Shown piece by piece: positions 8,634 to 15,956 of a DNA stretch of 64,000 nt. The position numbers and the translations under genes were made by a program. Location: the NCBI RefSeq assembly GCF_907177275.1, contig NZ_CAJSLV010000059.1, positions 62,001-126,000 of the forward strand. The letters run 5' to 3'. The stretch comes from Actinacidiphila cocklensis. Its GTDB lineage: Bacteria > Actinomycetota > Actinomycetes > Streptomycetales > Streptomycetaceae. Within the stretch, counting starts at the first letter, position 1; every line of letters starts with the position of its first letter. The notes beneath the pieces were generated by a model. That model searched no databases. It saw nothing but the letters and a program-made list of their open reading frames with translations, and was not told the origin of the DNA.

Positions 8634-8981
8634 TCACCGCAACCGGGCGGGCTTCGCCGAACTCGCCACCGGCCATGGGTACGGGCTGACCATCGTGTCG
8701 AAGTAGCCCTCAGGAGCCTCTTCGAGGAAATCCAGCAGGTTGTCCAGAAAGTCGCGCAGGGGCGGGGTCGCGTTGTGCCGGTCCAGATCCTCCTGGGAGC
8801 GCCAGACCTCGTACAGGAAGAGCCGGCCGTCGTCGTGGGCGTGCAGGTGGTACTCCAGGTTGCCTTCCTCCTGCCGGGTGGGTTCCACGAGAGCGGTGAG
8901 GAGCTGGCGCACTTCGCGGGCGCGTTCCGGCTTCGGGCGCAAAAATCCGTAGAGGGAGATGGGTGCTCGGTCTGCTGTCAT
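8634..8981 (-). CDS. Putative quinol monooxygenase (ABM domain)
   Basis: 115 residues from ATG 8981. Antibiotic-biosynthesis-monooxygenase fold with PISLYGFLRPKPERAREV, then EEGNLEYHLHAHDDGRLFLY and EVWRSQEDLDRH, all typical of small cofactor-free quinol monooxygenases. C-terminal TMVSPYP is also normal; the last ~20 residues vary. Divergent from a MerR regulator with 64 bases between the starts, so the regulator probably controls it. A degraded copy of its 3' end occurs at 43894-43985. Confidence 0.88.
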   Translation of the reverse strand: MTADRAPISLYGFLRPKPERAREVRQLLTALVEPTRQEEGNLEYHLHAHDDGRLFLYEVWRSQEDLDRHNATPPLRDFLDNLLDFLEEAPEGYFDTMVSPYPWPVASSAKPARLR

Positions 8982-8988
8982 GCCGCCC

Positions 8989-9020
8989 ACGCTAGGATCT
9001 GACATAAGTGTGAGGTTCAA
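8989..9020 (-). promoter_or_regulatory. MerR-type promoter of the monooxygenase gene
   Basis: On the minus strand TTGAAC (9020-9015) and TAGCGT (8994-8989) are 20 bases apart, the over-long spacing of promoters that MerR-family activators untwist. The -10 ends 8 bases before the ATG, so the transcript would be leaderless. Confidence 0.45.
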
Positions 9021-9045
9021 GGTCGGCACCCGTGAGGTGGGTCAC

Positions 9046-9420
9046 ATGAAGATCGGCGATCTGGCCCGGGAGACGGGCGTGAACATCCGCCTGCTGCGTT
9101 ACTACGAGGCCCAGGGCCTGCTCACCTCGCACCGCACCAGCGGCGGGCACCGCCACTACACCGCCGACGCCCCGGCCACCGTCACGCAGATCCGCACCCT
9201 CCTGGCCGCCGGTCTCCCCACCCGCGTCATCCGGGACCTCATGCCCTGCTTCATCGGCGACGGCCCCACCCTCGACGCCTGCGTCCAGGACCACCTGCGC
9301 ACCCAACTGCACGACCTCGACAACCGCATCACCGACCTGCAGCACGCGCGCGCGTCCCTCGGCGACCTCCTCCACGCCTCAGCCCGAGCATCCCGGCCCA
9401 CCGCACCCTCACCCGCCTGA
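9046..9420 (+). CDS. MerR-family transcriptional regulator
   Basis: 124 residues from ATG 9046, after GAGGTGGG. N-terminal winged helix with MKIGDLARETGVNIRLLRYY and EAQGLL, then the dimerisation helix CVQDHLRTQLHDLDNRITDL. No effector-binding domain follows, and cysteines are only in the hinge region (PCF, DAC), so it is a short redox- or ligand-responsive type such as those paired with monooxygenases. Divergent from the ABM gene. Confidence 0.92.
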   Translation: MKIGDLARETGVNIRLLRYYEAQGLLTSHRTSGGHRHYTADAPATVTQIRTLLAAGLPTRVIRDLMPCFIGDGPTLDACVQDHLRTQLHDLDNRITDLQHARASLGDLLHASARASRPTAPSPA

Positions 9421-9763
9421 ACCGGTCGGCGTCCCGAGCAGCCCCCCGGACGCAGCCACCCGCGTCCCAGCTGTTTGCGGCCTCCCGTCGGGGAAGACGA
9501 CGGGAAGACGACAGCCAACAGGACGACACGAAACGCGGCGCTCGGGCGCCTCATGCCGATCCCGGCCGCGCACCGGTTCGGCGCAGAGGGCGGACACCGC
9601 CACGGGGGGCAGGACACATGAACGGCGGTATCCCACCGCTACGCGACCGCCGCCTTGCCGCGGGCTTCATCGTCTTCATGTACGCATTCATCGCCGCCCT
9701 GGCGGAGGGGCGCCGCGTCACAGACGATGAGCCCGAGTCTTCGACGCGAACAAAATCAATCTG
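9421..9763. other. No confident gene
   Basis: A possible 67-codon plus-strand frame (9618-9821) starts after GGGGGGCAGG and contains a hydrophobic stretch FIVFMYAFIAALAEG, but its second half overlaps the next gene antisense and is basic junk-like. I treat it as unproven. Confidence 0.3.
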
Positions 9764-10390
9764 TCAGGTGTCGGCGCATTCGTCGATGACAGCGCAGGCG
9801 AGGCGGATGCCGCCCAGGTAGCTGGAGATGCCGCCATCGCCGTGCATGTGGGAGGCGTCCTGGAACCACTGCGGCCACAGGCCGCCCTTCTGGAGGAGGC
9901 GGCCGGCCCGGTCACCGTGCAGGACGGAGTCGGTGTACGCCAGGGCGCCCATGGCTGTCGGCTGGTCGTAGGCGAGGTCGGGCCGACGCAGGTAGCGATC
10001 CAGGTAAGTGGCGAGCAGGTCGGCGTCCCGTGCGGTGCCGAAACTCGCCAGGGCCACGCAGTAGGCCCCGCCCGCGCAGCAGACCTCGCTCTCCAGCAGC
10101 AGCGCCCCCAGACGCTCGCGGAAGTGGTCACGTCGCGAGACGGCGGCGAGCCATGCCGCGGTCCGCCGCTCGCGCCAGCTGCCCTCGAAGAGGATGGTGA
10201 GCTCGGCGTCGGTAACAGCTCTCGCGTCAGCGGCCAGAGCTCGAACGAACGGCTCGTACTCCTCGCGCGACATGCGAAGTATCGCTCCGCCGAGCTTCAG
10301 GAAGCGGCGCGCAGGGAGGCAATAGCGGCGGTACAGGGCCTGTATCTCGGGGTCGTGGCGGATCACGCCCCATCCTCTCGCGACGGGCAC
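9764..10390 (-). CDS. DUF6000 family protein
   Basis: 208-residue helical protein. Sequence TDAELTILFEGSWRERRTAA then RERLGALLLESEVCCAGGAY and DADLLATYLDRYLRRPDLAY match my memory of the DUF6000 family, which is common in streptomycete genomes and built of HEAT-like repeats (WLAAVSRRD, ASFGT). No enzymatic motif. Function unknown. Single gene; a decayed inverted repeat lies upstream. Confidence 0.8.
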   Translation of the reverse strand: MPVARGWGVIRHDPEIQALYRRYCLPARRFLKLGGAILRMSREEYEPFVRALAADARAVTDAELTILFEGSWRERRTAAWLAAVSRRDHFRERLGALLLESEVCCAGGAYCVALASFGTARDADLLATYLDRYLRRPDLAYDQPTAMGALAYTDSVLHGDRAGRLLQKGGLWPQWFQDASHMHGDGGISSYLGGIRLACAVIDECADT

Positions 10391-10498
10391 GCAGCTGAGG
10401 GCGTGGCGCGGAATACACCTGCGGCGGCGCCGGGACGGGTGGCGTCACCTGGGAAAAGGCGGGGTGAGCGGGGTTTCGACAACACGGAGCGTTACTGC

Positions 10499-10575
10499 TC
10501 TACGGAAGTTGAGCCAAAGCCGAATCCGTGAACAAGTGCTGCCAGTTCTCGGGCTCTGGCTCAACTCCTCTGTGG
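10499..10575. repeat. Imperfect inverted repeat, IS-end-like
   Basis: Left arm GGAAGTTGAGCCAAAGCCGA (10504-10523) and right arm CGGGCTCTGGCTCAACTCCT (10550-10569) are inverted repeats, about 25 bases each, around a 25-base centre. The arms start GG and resemble ISL3-type ends, so this may be two IS ends with the element deleted, or a MITE. Confidence 0.5.
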
Positions 10576-10689
10576 ACTGGGCGGGGCGCGTGCTGACGGC
10601 CGCTTGGGCCTTCCCACGGACGGCCAATGGACGGGGAGCTCTCTGGCCGTGAGGTGTCACGATGCGTGATGCTTCTGGGTACCTGTGTC

Positions 10690-11331
10690 TTACGACGGTG
10701 AGGCTTCACCAGTTTCCGTCGGGGCTTCATCTGCCCTGCGGTCGGCGCGGTGGTGGCCCAGTGCGCGGCCGAAGCGTTCGGTCAGGGCCGGCATCAGACT
10801 CTGGCCCTCCGCGGGGCGTTCCAAGCCGAAGACGTAGCCGGGGAAGTCCAGGTCCTTCTGCACGGCCCAGATGGCCTCGTGCTGGTCGGGCGGCAGGATC
10901 CGGGCCGGGTCGCCGACTGCGACCCAGCCGATCGGCACCGTCGTGTCGGCTGCAAGGACGGTGCGCAGGTGTACGACCCCGTTGATGCGGACCTCGGAGC
11001 GGGTGCCGACGCGGGCCCCGTTGAAGATACGAGAGCCGGTGGCCAGGAACACCTCGTCCTCCACCGTGCACCCGGTCAGGTAGGAACCCGGTCCGACCAG
11101 GACCTGGCGCCCCAGGCGCAGTGGGTCGCGGCGGGTTCCGCGCAGAACCGCGTTCTCCATCACGATATTGTCGGCGCCGAGTTCGACCGGCCCGCCCTCG
11201 GCGGTCAGCACTGCGCCGAACAGGACGCGGCATCCGTGCCCGACCCGCACGTCTCCGCACAGGGTCGCGGTGGGGGCGACGTAGGCCGACGGGTGGACCG
11301 TGGGCGATACGCCCTCGTGTTCGATAAGCAT
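10690..11331 (-). CDS. Gamma-carbonic-anhydrase-like hexapeptide protein
   Basis: 213-residue left-handed beta-helix protein. It starts with VHPSAYVAPTATLCGDVRVG and continues with hexapeptide repeats through IVMENAVLRGTRRDPLRLGR, like the PaaY/YrdA/CaiE group. Of the zinc-ligand histidines typical for active gamma anhydrases I see only VHPS and VVHLRTV, so catalysis is doubtful; acyltransferase-like or structural roles are alternatives. A C-terminal helical tail of ~45 residues (FGRALGHHRADRRADEAP) is extra. A tRNA-like sequence lies just upstream on the same strand. Confidence 0.85.
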   Translation of the reverse strand: MLIEHEGVSPTVHPSAYVAPTATLCGDVRVGHGCRVLFGAVLTAEGGPVELGADNIVMENAVLRGTRRDPLRLGRQVLVGPGSYLTGCTVEDEVFLATGSRIFNGARVGTRSEVRINGVVHLRTVLAADTTVPIGWVAVGDPARILPPDQHEAIWAVQKDLDFPGYVFGLERPAEGQSLMPALTERFGRALGHHRADRRADEAPTETGEASPS

Positions 11332-11450
11332 GTCGGCGATGATGCCGTCCGGCGGCCAGGCAAGAGGAGCATTTCCGAGGCGCGAGACGACGCAGGATGG
11401 GGACTCGATGGCCGCTGTCAGGCACGGTCGTTCCGTGCCCTGGTCGGCTG

Positions 11451-11565
11451 CGGTGCCGACGGGATTCGAACCCGCGAGAGGGGAGCAGGTCCGCCCCCTC
11501 CGTCAGTTCGCCGCAGGAGGGACCTCGCCCACGGCGATCGCAATGGGCCGCTCTGCCACGGCACC
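11451..11565 (-). tRNA. tRNA-like sequence, non-canonical 115 nt
   Basis: Minus strand: acceptor GGTGCCG pairs perfectly with CGGCACC (plus 11452-11458), extendable to 8 pairs, and the T-arm GCGGG-TTCGAAT-CCCGT is textbook. A D-arm GCA/TGC with GCGG in the loop fits too. Between them about 70 bases form hairpins (CCCTCC/GGAGGG and GAGGGG/CCCCTC) but no 5-bp stem with a 7-base loop and T33, so no anticodon can be assigned. Either a decayed class II tRNA with an insertion or an unusual tRNA-like RNA. Confidence 0.45.
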
Positions 11566-11667
11566 GCAACCTTGCGGGAAGGCGCGCACTCCCACTCCGG
11601 TTCAAGGTAGCAACATCGTTCTCTGCGGACGAACCCTTATCTGCGGCCCCGGAAACCGCTGTCACGT

Positions 11668-11700
11668 CTCCACAGAAGTTGTGCCAGAACCGGTTCTCGT
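11668..11700 (-). repeat. Dispersed GGTTCTGGC motif, copy C
   Basis: Minus strand reads GAGAACCGGTTCTGGCACA then ACTTCTGTGGAG; AGAACCGGTTCT inside it is a perfect palindrome. Related to copies near 4796, 5469, 5890 and 10499-10575. Confidence 0.4.
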
Positions 11701-11892
11701 CAACAGAGCCAACACGGCGGCCCGGTTTCAACAGCAGCATCTGTCCGCTGTCATTCAACCCAGTCGTTTGACAGCGAACGCAGCCGTTTCGGCCAGCTGT
11801 GGTTGTGAACCTAATCGCGTGAGGTAAAAGTGCTGGTGGGCAACCCTACCCGAGGACGCTCGCGGTCACACACACTCCATCCTCTGGTCGTC
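11701..11892. other. No gene seen
   Basis: Short non-coding stretch between repeat copy C and the small membrane protein gene. Confidence 0.5.
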
Positions 11893-12198
11893 CTACAGGT
11901 GGTCGAGGGGTTCGGCGGCGTACGTGCCATCGCCGAGCGGGGCATCGGTCAGCTCGAATCGTTGGGACAGGCTGCCGACCCGGCGGGTGACGACGCTGCC
12001 GGGTGCCCGGGTGGTCTCGTAGTACAGAGGGGTGCCGTCGGCGCCGGTGGTGCCCAGCAGACTGAAGCGGCGCAGCACGCGGGGAGATGTCGGGGTGGTC
12101 CGACGACGCCGGTAGAGCCAGCCGGCTGCGGCGGCGAGACCGGTGACGACCAGACCGACTGCAGTCGGAATCAGGAACTTGTCGAAGAGCGCGGACAC
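11893..12198 (-). CDS. Small single-pass membrane protein
   Basis: 101 residues from GTG 12198, which has GCAGGAG 9-10 bases upstream; an ATG further up in the same frame would add 20 basic residues and has no such site. One membrane segment (FLIPTAVGLVVTGLAAAAGW) followed by YRRRR, so the C-terminal beta-rich domain (LLGTTGADGTPLYYETTRAP) is probably cytoplasmic. Unknown family. Confidence 0.65.
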   Translation of the reverse strand: MSALFDKFLIPTAVGLVVTGLAAAAGWLYRRRRTTPTSPRVLRRFSLLGTTGADGTPLYYETTRAPGSVVTRRVGSLSQRFELTDAPLGDGTYAAEPLDHL

Positions 12199-12458
12199 GG
12201 CGGCATCACTCCTGCGAGGCGGGTAGGGCACGCCACTGTGACGGGCCGCGCCAACCATGCGGCAGACGGTGGTTAGCCGCGCAACCCTCGTTCATCTTGC
12301 ACCTCCGTCCGGGAAGTTGGGTGCGGTCGGCGGATCGTCGTACAGCACCCTCGGTACGTCAGCGTCGGCCGCCCAGCTTGGATGCACGGCGAACACGGAC
12401 GGCGCCTCCTCGTCCCAAGGGGGCCGGGATGTGGGGGCGTCGTGGTGGGGTCGGACGC

Positions 12459-12850
12459 GACGGCGTCGGCGCGCGCATCAGCGCCCACGCGAAGTCACTG
12501 GCCGCAGCCGGCCCTCCCCCGACCCCCACCCAGGAGATCGACGACCGCCGCTACGCCCTCACCGACCTCCTCGACGACCTCACAGGCTGCACCGACCCGG
12601 GCGAACGCCTCTTCATCTGCACCGAACTCGCCCGCTGCACCGCCGAACTCACCCTGGCGATCAACAACGCCTGGAACGGCGGCGGCAAATGGCTCGCCCG
12701 CCGCCTCGACACCACGGCCCCCGGCCTGAGCGGCGCCTGCACAACGGCGTCCAACAGGCCCTCGCAGGGCAGACGTCGCCCCTGGTCGCCGCCGTCGACG
12801 AGGCCGGAGGCCGACTCTGGGTCGGCTATCGACGCAGCGGCACGCAGTGA
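12459..12850 (+). pseudogene. Nucleotidyltransferase gene remnant (copy of 50054-50758)
   Basis: From GACGGCGTCGGCGC onward the sequence is nearly the same as 50354-50758, covering DGVGARISAHAKSLAAAG to the end, but the N-terminal half with the catalytic GGS and DLD motifs is missing. One G of GGG is lost after GLSG, shifting the frame, and 12 bases encoding VLDQ are deleted later. Upstream sequence to 12258 is unrelated. Clear non-functional duplicate. Confidence 0.9.
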
Positions 12851-12885
12851 GATCCCCGCGGAGAGGAGGCACACAGCGTAAGGCT

Positions 12886-12970
12886 CGCATACCGGCTGAA
12901 CACGGGCACAGCAGTCTGCCTGCCGAGCGGCGGCATCGGCTCCGCAAGCCGAACGGACAACGTTCCGACC
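12886..12970. repeat. Repeat shared with 51197-51290
   Basis: About 85 bases including CTGCCTGCCG and GCAAGCCGA align with 51197-51290. In both places this follows the nucleotidyltransferase 3' end (36 bases here, 440 there), so the duplicated block was larger and later lost internal sequence. Confidence 0.65.
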
Positions 12971-13030
12971 GACATCACACCTTCACGCCCTGAGGCGTGG
13001 AGAACACTCGCCCTCGTCCGGGGAGGGTGC

Positions 13031-13585
13031 TCACCGCCGCGCGTCCACGGCTGGGCCGAGCAGTTCGAGTGCCTCTTCCCAGCGGAACCGGGGTGCGCTC
13101 CCAACGGCCTTCGGCTGGTGGGACTCGCGAGAACTGACCAGGACGCCCATCCCTCGTAGCCGGTCCAGGCTCTCCTGGTAGGCGGGGTGGGCGGCCATGG
13201 CCGAATTCACGTACGGCAGCACAGCCGTCGGAATGCCGAGTCCGTACGCCTCGCAGAGGATGCCCAACGCCAGGGTATCGGAGACCCCGGCGGCCCACTT
13301 GTTGATCGTGTTGAACGTCGCCGGCGCAACGGCGATGGCGTCCGGAGGCGGCAACGGCCGCGGATCGCCGGGCAACCGCCACGCAGACCTGATCGGGTAA
13401 CCCGTCTGAGCCTCGACGGCCGCAGCGTCGATGAACCCGAGCCCCTGCGGGGTGGCGACCACCCCGACGTCCCATCCGCGGTCCTGCGCCATGGTGATCA
13501 GCTCGCGCACGTCTCCCGCGACGCCCGCCGCGCACACCACGACGTACAGGAACGGATTCAGCCGCTCGTCCAACAACTCGTTCAT
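13031..13585 (-). CDS. Flavoprotein (PPC decarboxylase-like fold)
   Basis: 184 residues from ATG 13585 after GGGAGCT. Flavodoxin-like HFCD family: VVCAAGVAGDVRELI at the FMN phosphate site, PDAIAVAPATFNTINKWAAG with the conserved APAT...N.W motif, and LPYVNSAMAAHPAYQESLDR with the P-x-x-N region. Relatives decarboxylate peptidyl or pantothenoyl cysteine; the substrate here is unknown and no lantibiotic genes are present. A copy of its last 25 codons sits at 29664-29763. A D-amino-acid-oxidase-like pseudogene lies upstream. Confidence 0.88.
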   Translation of the reverse strand: MNELLDERLNPFLYVVVCAAGVAGDVRELITMAQDRGWDVGVVATPQGLGFIDAAAVEAQTGYPIRSAWRLPGDPRPLPPPDAIAVAPATFNTINKWAAGVSDTLALGILCEAYGLGIPTAVLPYVNSAMAAHPAYQESLDRLRGMGVLVSSRESHQPKAVGSAPRFRWEEALELLGPAVDARR

Positions 13586-13659
13586 ACACAGCTCCCTGGT
13601 CGACGGCGGTGCACGGTGCGCGCTCCTTGGACCGTAACGGCGAACGAAGGCAGCTTCGT

Positions 13660-13995
13660 TCATTCGGTCAGGCCCGGGTTGCTGACGACGACGTGCTGGC
13701 CTCGAATCGGCCGGAGGCGCGGGTCAGAGGCAGGGCGCGGGCGCCCAGCCCGGAGCAGTTGATGACGGCCACCGCCGGCTGCGCTTCGTCCAGCGATCCA
13801 ACTCCCCGCCACTCGACGGTTCCGCCGGCATCACGCAAGCGTCGCTGGAGGTATCCCAGGTAGACCGGCATGTCGACCAGCGGCACGGTGGCGCGGTAGC
13901 CGGAGGTGAATCCGGCAGGGAGTTCAGTGCGCACGGGCAGAAGCCAGGAAGCGAGACGGCCCAGTCGGGAGGCTGCTCCGCAGACCGTGAGGCCA
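13660..13995 (-). pseudogene. FAD-dependent amino-acid oxidase (DAO-like) remnant
   Basis: Minus-strand reading LPAGFTSGYRATVPLVDMPV, GYLQRRLRDAGGTVEW and VINCSGLGARAL is the middle of D-amino-acid oxidase-like proteins. After GARAL the frame shifts and continues as DPRLRPIRGQHVVVSNPGLT before a TGA at 13660, short of the normal length. The N-terminal FAD-binding part is missing, cut near 13995 where IS3-like sequence begins. Confidence 0.7.
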
Positions 13996-14116
13996 CAATG
14001 CCGCTGGTCAGGCGGACGCTAGTATCCGGGCTGGTCGCAAGTTCCTGGAATACCGCCAGCGATCGTTGGCTCCACCTGAGCTTGTTCCGCTTTGACGGGC
14101 ACCATTGGTGTGGTGG

Positions 14117-14245
14117 TCAGGCTGCGAGTGCGGTCTCGTAGTCGGCCGGGCTGCGGTAGCCGAGGCTGCTGTGCAGTCGGTGCAAGTTGTACCAGCCTTC
14201 GATGAAGTCGAAGATCGCGGTGCGGGCGGCGGTCCGGCTGGGCCA
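14117..14245 (-). pseudogene. IS3-family transposase, C-terminal remnant
   Basis: Reads FDFIEGWYNLHRLHSSLGYR then SPADYETALAA, the conserved end of the IS3 OrfB integrase core (YN..R.HS.LGY.SP..YE). Only ~42 codons remain, fused in frame to an unrelated gene fragment upstream. About 110 bases after the stop probably hold the element's end. Confidence 0.85.
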
Positions 14246-14419
14246 GGCGGCAGTTCCCGCCAGGAAGCGGGCATGGATCACGCGGCCGCGTGCCAGGGCG
14301 ACGTCCGCCTCGACCGCGTCGAGGCCTCGGTCGGCCCGTGCCAAGGCATCACCGTCGCCACCGAAGACGGCCAACTCGTAGAGGTGTCCGGCCTGTTCGA
14401 TCCGCTCATCCGCCGCCAC
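14246..14419 (-). pseudogene. Unrecognised gene fragment fused to IS3 remnant
   Basis: Frame reads DERIEQAGHLYELAVFGGDG then VEADVALARGRVIHARFLAG, a natural helical segment, possibly a TPR-like or regulatory protein, joined directly to the transposase end. No credible start upstream. The fusion shows that IS-mediated deletion has joined two genes. Confidence 0.4.
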
Positions 14420-14457
14420 GCTGGCGATCGTATCGGGCGAAGCCAGTGCAATCGCCG

Positions 14458-14617
14458 GCCGAGACCCATCTCGAACGCCTCGTGATCACCCACAAGACCA
14501 TCACCGCCCTCGCGGACCTCCTCCCCGGCACGGACGTCTGCGCCCGACCTGCCCGAGCGTCCGGACCACCCCCGCGTCCTCGCCGCCTTCAACCGATCAG
14601 GCGCAGAGCTCCGCCAG
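14458..14617 (+). pseudogene. IS-associated helper gene remnant
   Basis: Plus strand reads ETHLERLVITHKTITALADL in one frame and, after a shift, PDLPERPDHPRVLAAFNRSG with AELR in the next. From memory this order belongs to a winged-helix protein often found beside streptomycete transposases. The fragment stops where the TetR gene ends on the other strand. Confidence 0.45.
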
Positions 14618-15193
14618 ATGCAGGCCCAAGATGTCCCGCGCCTGTTGCGGGCTCAACCGCGTTGGTCGGGCCAGCAGTTGCACCACCATCCCGTCCAGCA
14701 AGGCGTGCAGCCGCGCGGTTTCCGCCCCACGCTCGCGCTCGCTACCCAGCGCGCCCAACTCCGCCAGCGCGGCCACCGCACTCTCCACAGCACCGCGGAC
14801 CAGCTCGTCGACCTCGGCACGGCGCTGCGCCGCTGCGGGGTCGCGGTGCGCGAGCGCCACCAATGCGAACCAGACCTCGGATTCCAGCCGGCGCTCGTCG
14901 TCCAGCGGCAGCAACTGCTCCAGATGGGCCTGTACCAGCTGTCGCGACAGTGAGCCCGCGGTGGCGTTGGCGTCGCCGATCCGCTGCCGCACCGACTCCA
15001 CCACGAAGTCGATGGCGAACAGCACCATCCCGGTCTTGTCCGGGAAGTAGTGCCGCAGCGCTCCGGCGGACCAGGCGGACTCCTCGGCCACCGAGCGGAC
15101 GGTCACCGCGTCGAAGCCGTCGCGCAGCGCGACGCGCCACAGCGCGACGGCCAGCTCCGCGCGGCGTCCCTCGTGATCCACAACCTTCGGCAC
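14597..15193 (-). CDS. TetR-family transcriptional regulator
   Basis: 198 residues from GTG 15193. N-terminal helix-turn-helix with TVRSVAEESAWSAGALRHYF and PDKTGM, followed by a helical ligand-binding domain of normal length (RLHALLDGMVVQLLARP). A perfect palindrome ACACGTACGTGT lies 12 bases upstream of its start, also in front of the divergent membrane-protein gene, so it likely represses itself and that gene. The next operon, a MacB-like exporter, could be a further target. Confidence 0.93.
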   Translation of the reverse strand: MPKVVDHEGRRAELAVALWRVALRDGFDAVTVRSVAEESAWSAGALRHYFPDKTGMVLFAIDFVVESVRQRIGDANATAGSLSRQLVQAHLEQLLPLDDERRLESEVWFALVALAHRDPAAAQRRAEVDELVRGAVESAVAALAELGALGSERERGAETARLHALLDGMVVQLLARPTRLSPQQARDILGLHLAELCA

Positions 15194-15205
15194 CCGACCA
15201 TTATC

Positions 15206-15217
15206 ACACGTACGTGT
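15206..15217. promoter_or_regulatory. Probable TetR operator
   Basis: Perfect 12-base palindrome ACACGTACGTGT in the divergent intergenic region, within an unusually AT-richer stretch (TTATC...TTAAATTG) that probably contains both promoters. Confidence 0.6.
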
Positions 15218-15267
15218 TAAATTGTTTCTGACACGGTTGTGCCAAATAAGCGGGGGGTGGGGCAGTC

Positions 15268-15465
15268 ATGAACCGCAGTCGCCGAGCTCCATGGTGGATC
15301 TACGTCATCACCATCGGGGGCCTCAACATCGCACGCCAGGTCGTCTTCCCACCCTCGCGGGTGGGGACCGCGGCCACCGTCGGCCTGTTCTTCGCGGTGC
15401 TGGCGATCAGCTTCGTCGTCGTCGCGGCCCTGCGGGCGCTCATCGTGCCGCGCGACCGCGAATGA
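15268..15465 (+). CDS. Small two-pass membrane protein
   Basis: 65 residues with two hydrophobic segments, IYVITIGGLNIARQVVF and VGLFFAVLAISFVVVAALRA. GGGGGGTGGGG stands 8 bases before the ATG. Divergent from the TetR gene and sharing its operator region, which is the usual arrangement for small membrane proteins regulated by an adjacent TetR. Function unknown. Confidence 0.75.
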   Translation: MNRSRRAPWWIYVITIGGLNIARQVVFPPSRVGTAATVGLFFAVLAISFVVVAALRALIVPRDRE

Positions 15466-15541
15466 GGGCCATCGGCCGCTGAACGTCCATCGGCACGGAC
15501 GGACCGAGCGCCCCTGCCCTGGTCACCGTGCGGCCTGCCCG

Positions 15542-15880
15542 CTGCACGCGCAGGTCTCCAACCTCCCCGGCGGTGAAGCGTACGGCAGCGTCATGATCGC
15601 CGTCGCCGACAGCGGTTTCGCCTCCGCAGCCGACGTGCACCCCGTCACCGGTGTCGGCGACGAGGCATACCTGCTGGCACCCCGCAGCCCCGGCCAGACC
15701 CTGGGAGTCCTCCACGGCGGCGTCGTACTCACCCTCCAGATCACCGGCTACTCCCAGTGGAACAGCTCCAGCGAGTCCAGCGCGGACCCCGGCGACCCGC
15801 CGAAAGACCCCGACCTCACCCACCTCCGCCCAGCCATGGCCACGGCCATGCGCCACCTGATGACGTCGCTGGCCTCCTGA
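15542..15880 (+). pseudogene. Membrane/secreted protein remnant (copy of 58730-59512)
   Basis: Starts abruptly at LHAQVSNLPGG and runs to ATAMRHLMTSLAS, matching the last ~112 residues of the intact protein encoded at 58730-59512, with shared ADVHPVTGVGDE and ADPGDPPKDPDLT. The N-terminal half with the membrane anchor is absent and no start signal is present. Second case in which a gene from the 50-60 kb region reappears broken in the 12-16 kb region. Confidence 0.85.
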
Positions 15881-15956
15881 CGCGGCTGTCGCCCCGTACG
15901 CCGCCCGACAGTCGACCCGCAGCGCGTCGTCCAGACCTCGCCTCGCCACGGCAGAG

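Noticed and set aside
8317..8706. Plus-strand protein tail repeated at 43727-43969
   Set aside because: The shared sequence is better explained by the minus strand, which is the 3' end of an ABM monooxygenase; the plus reading is its antisense.
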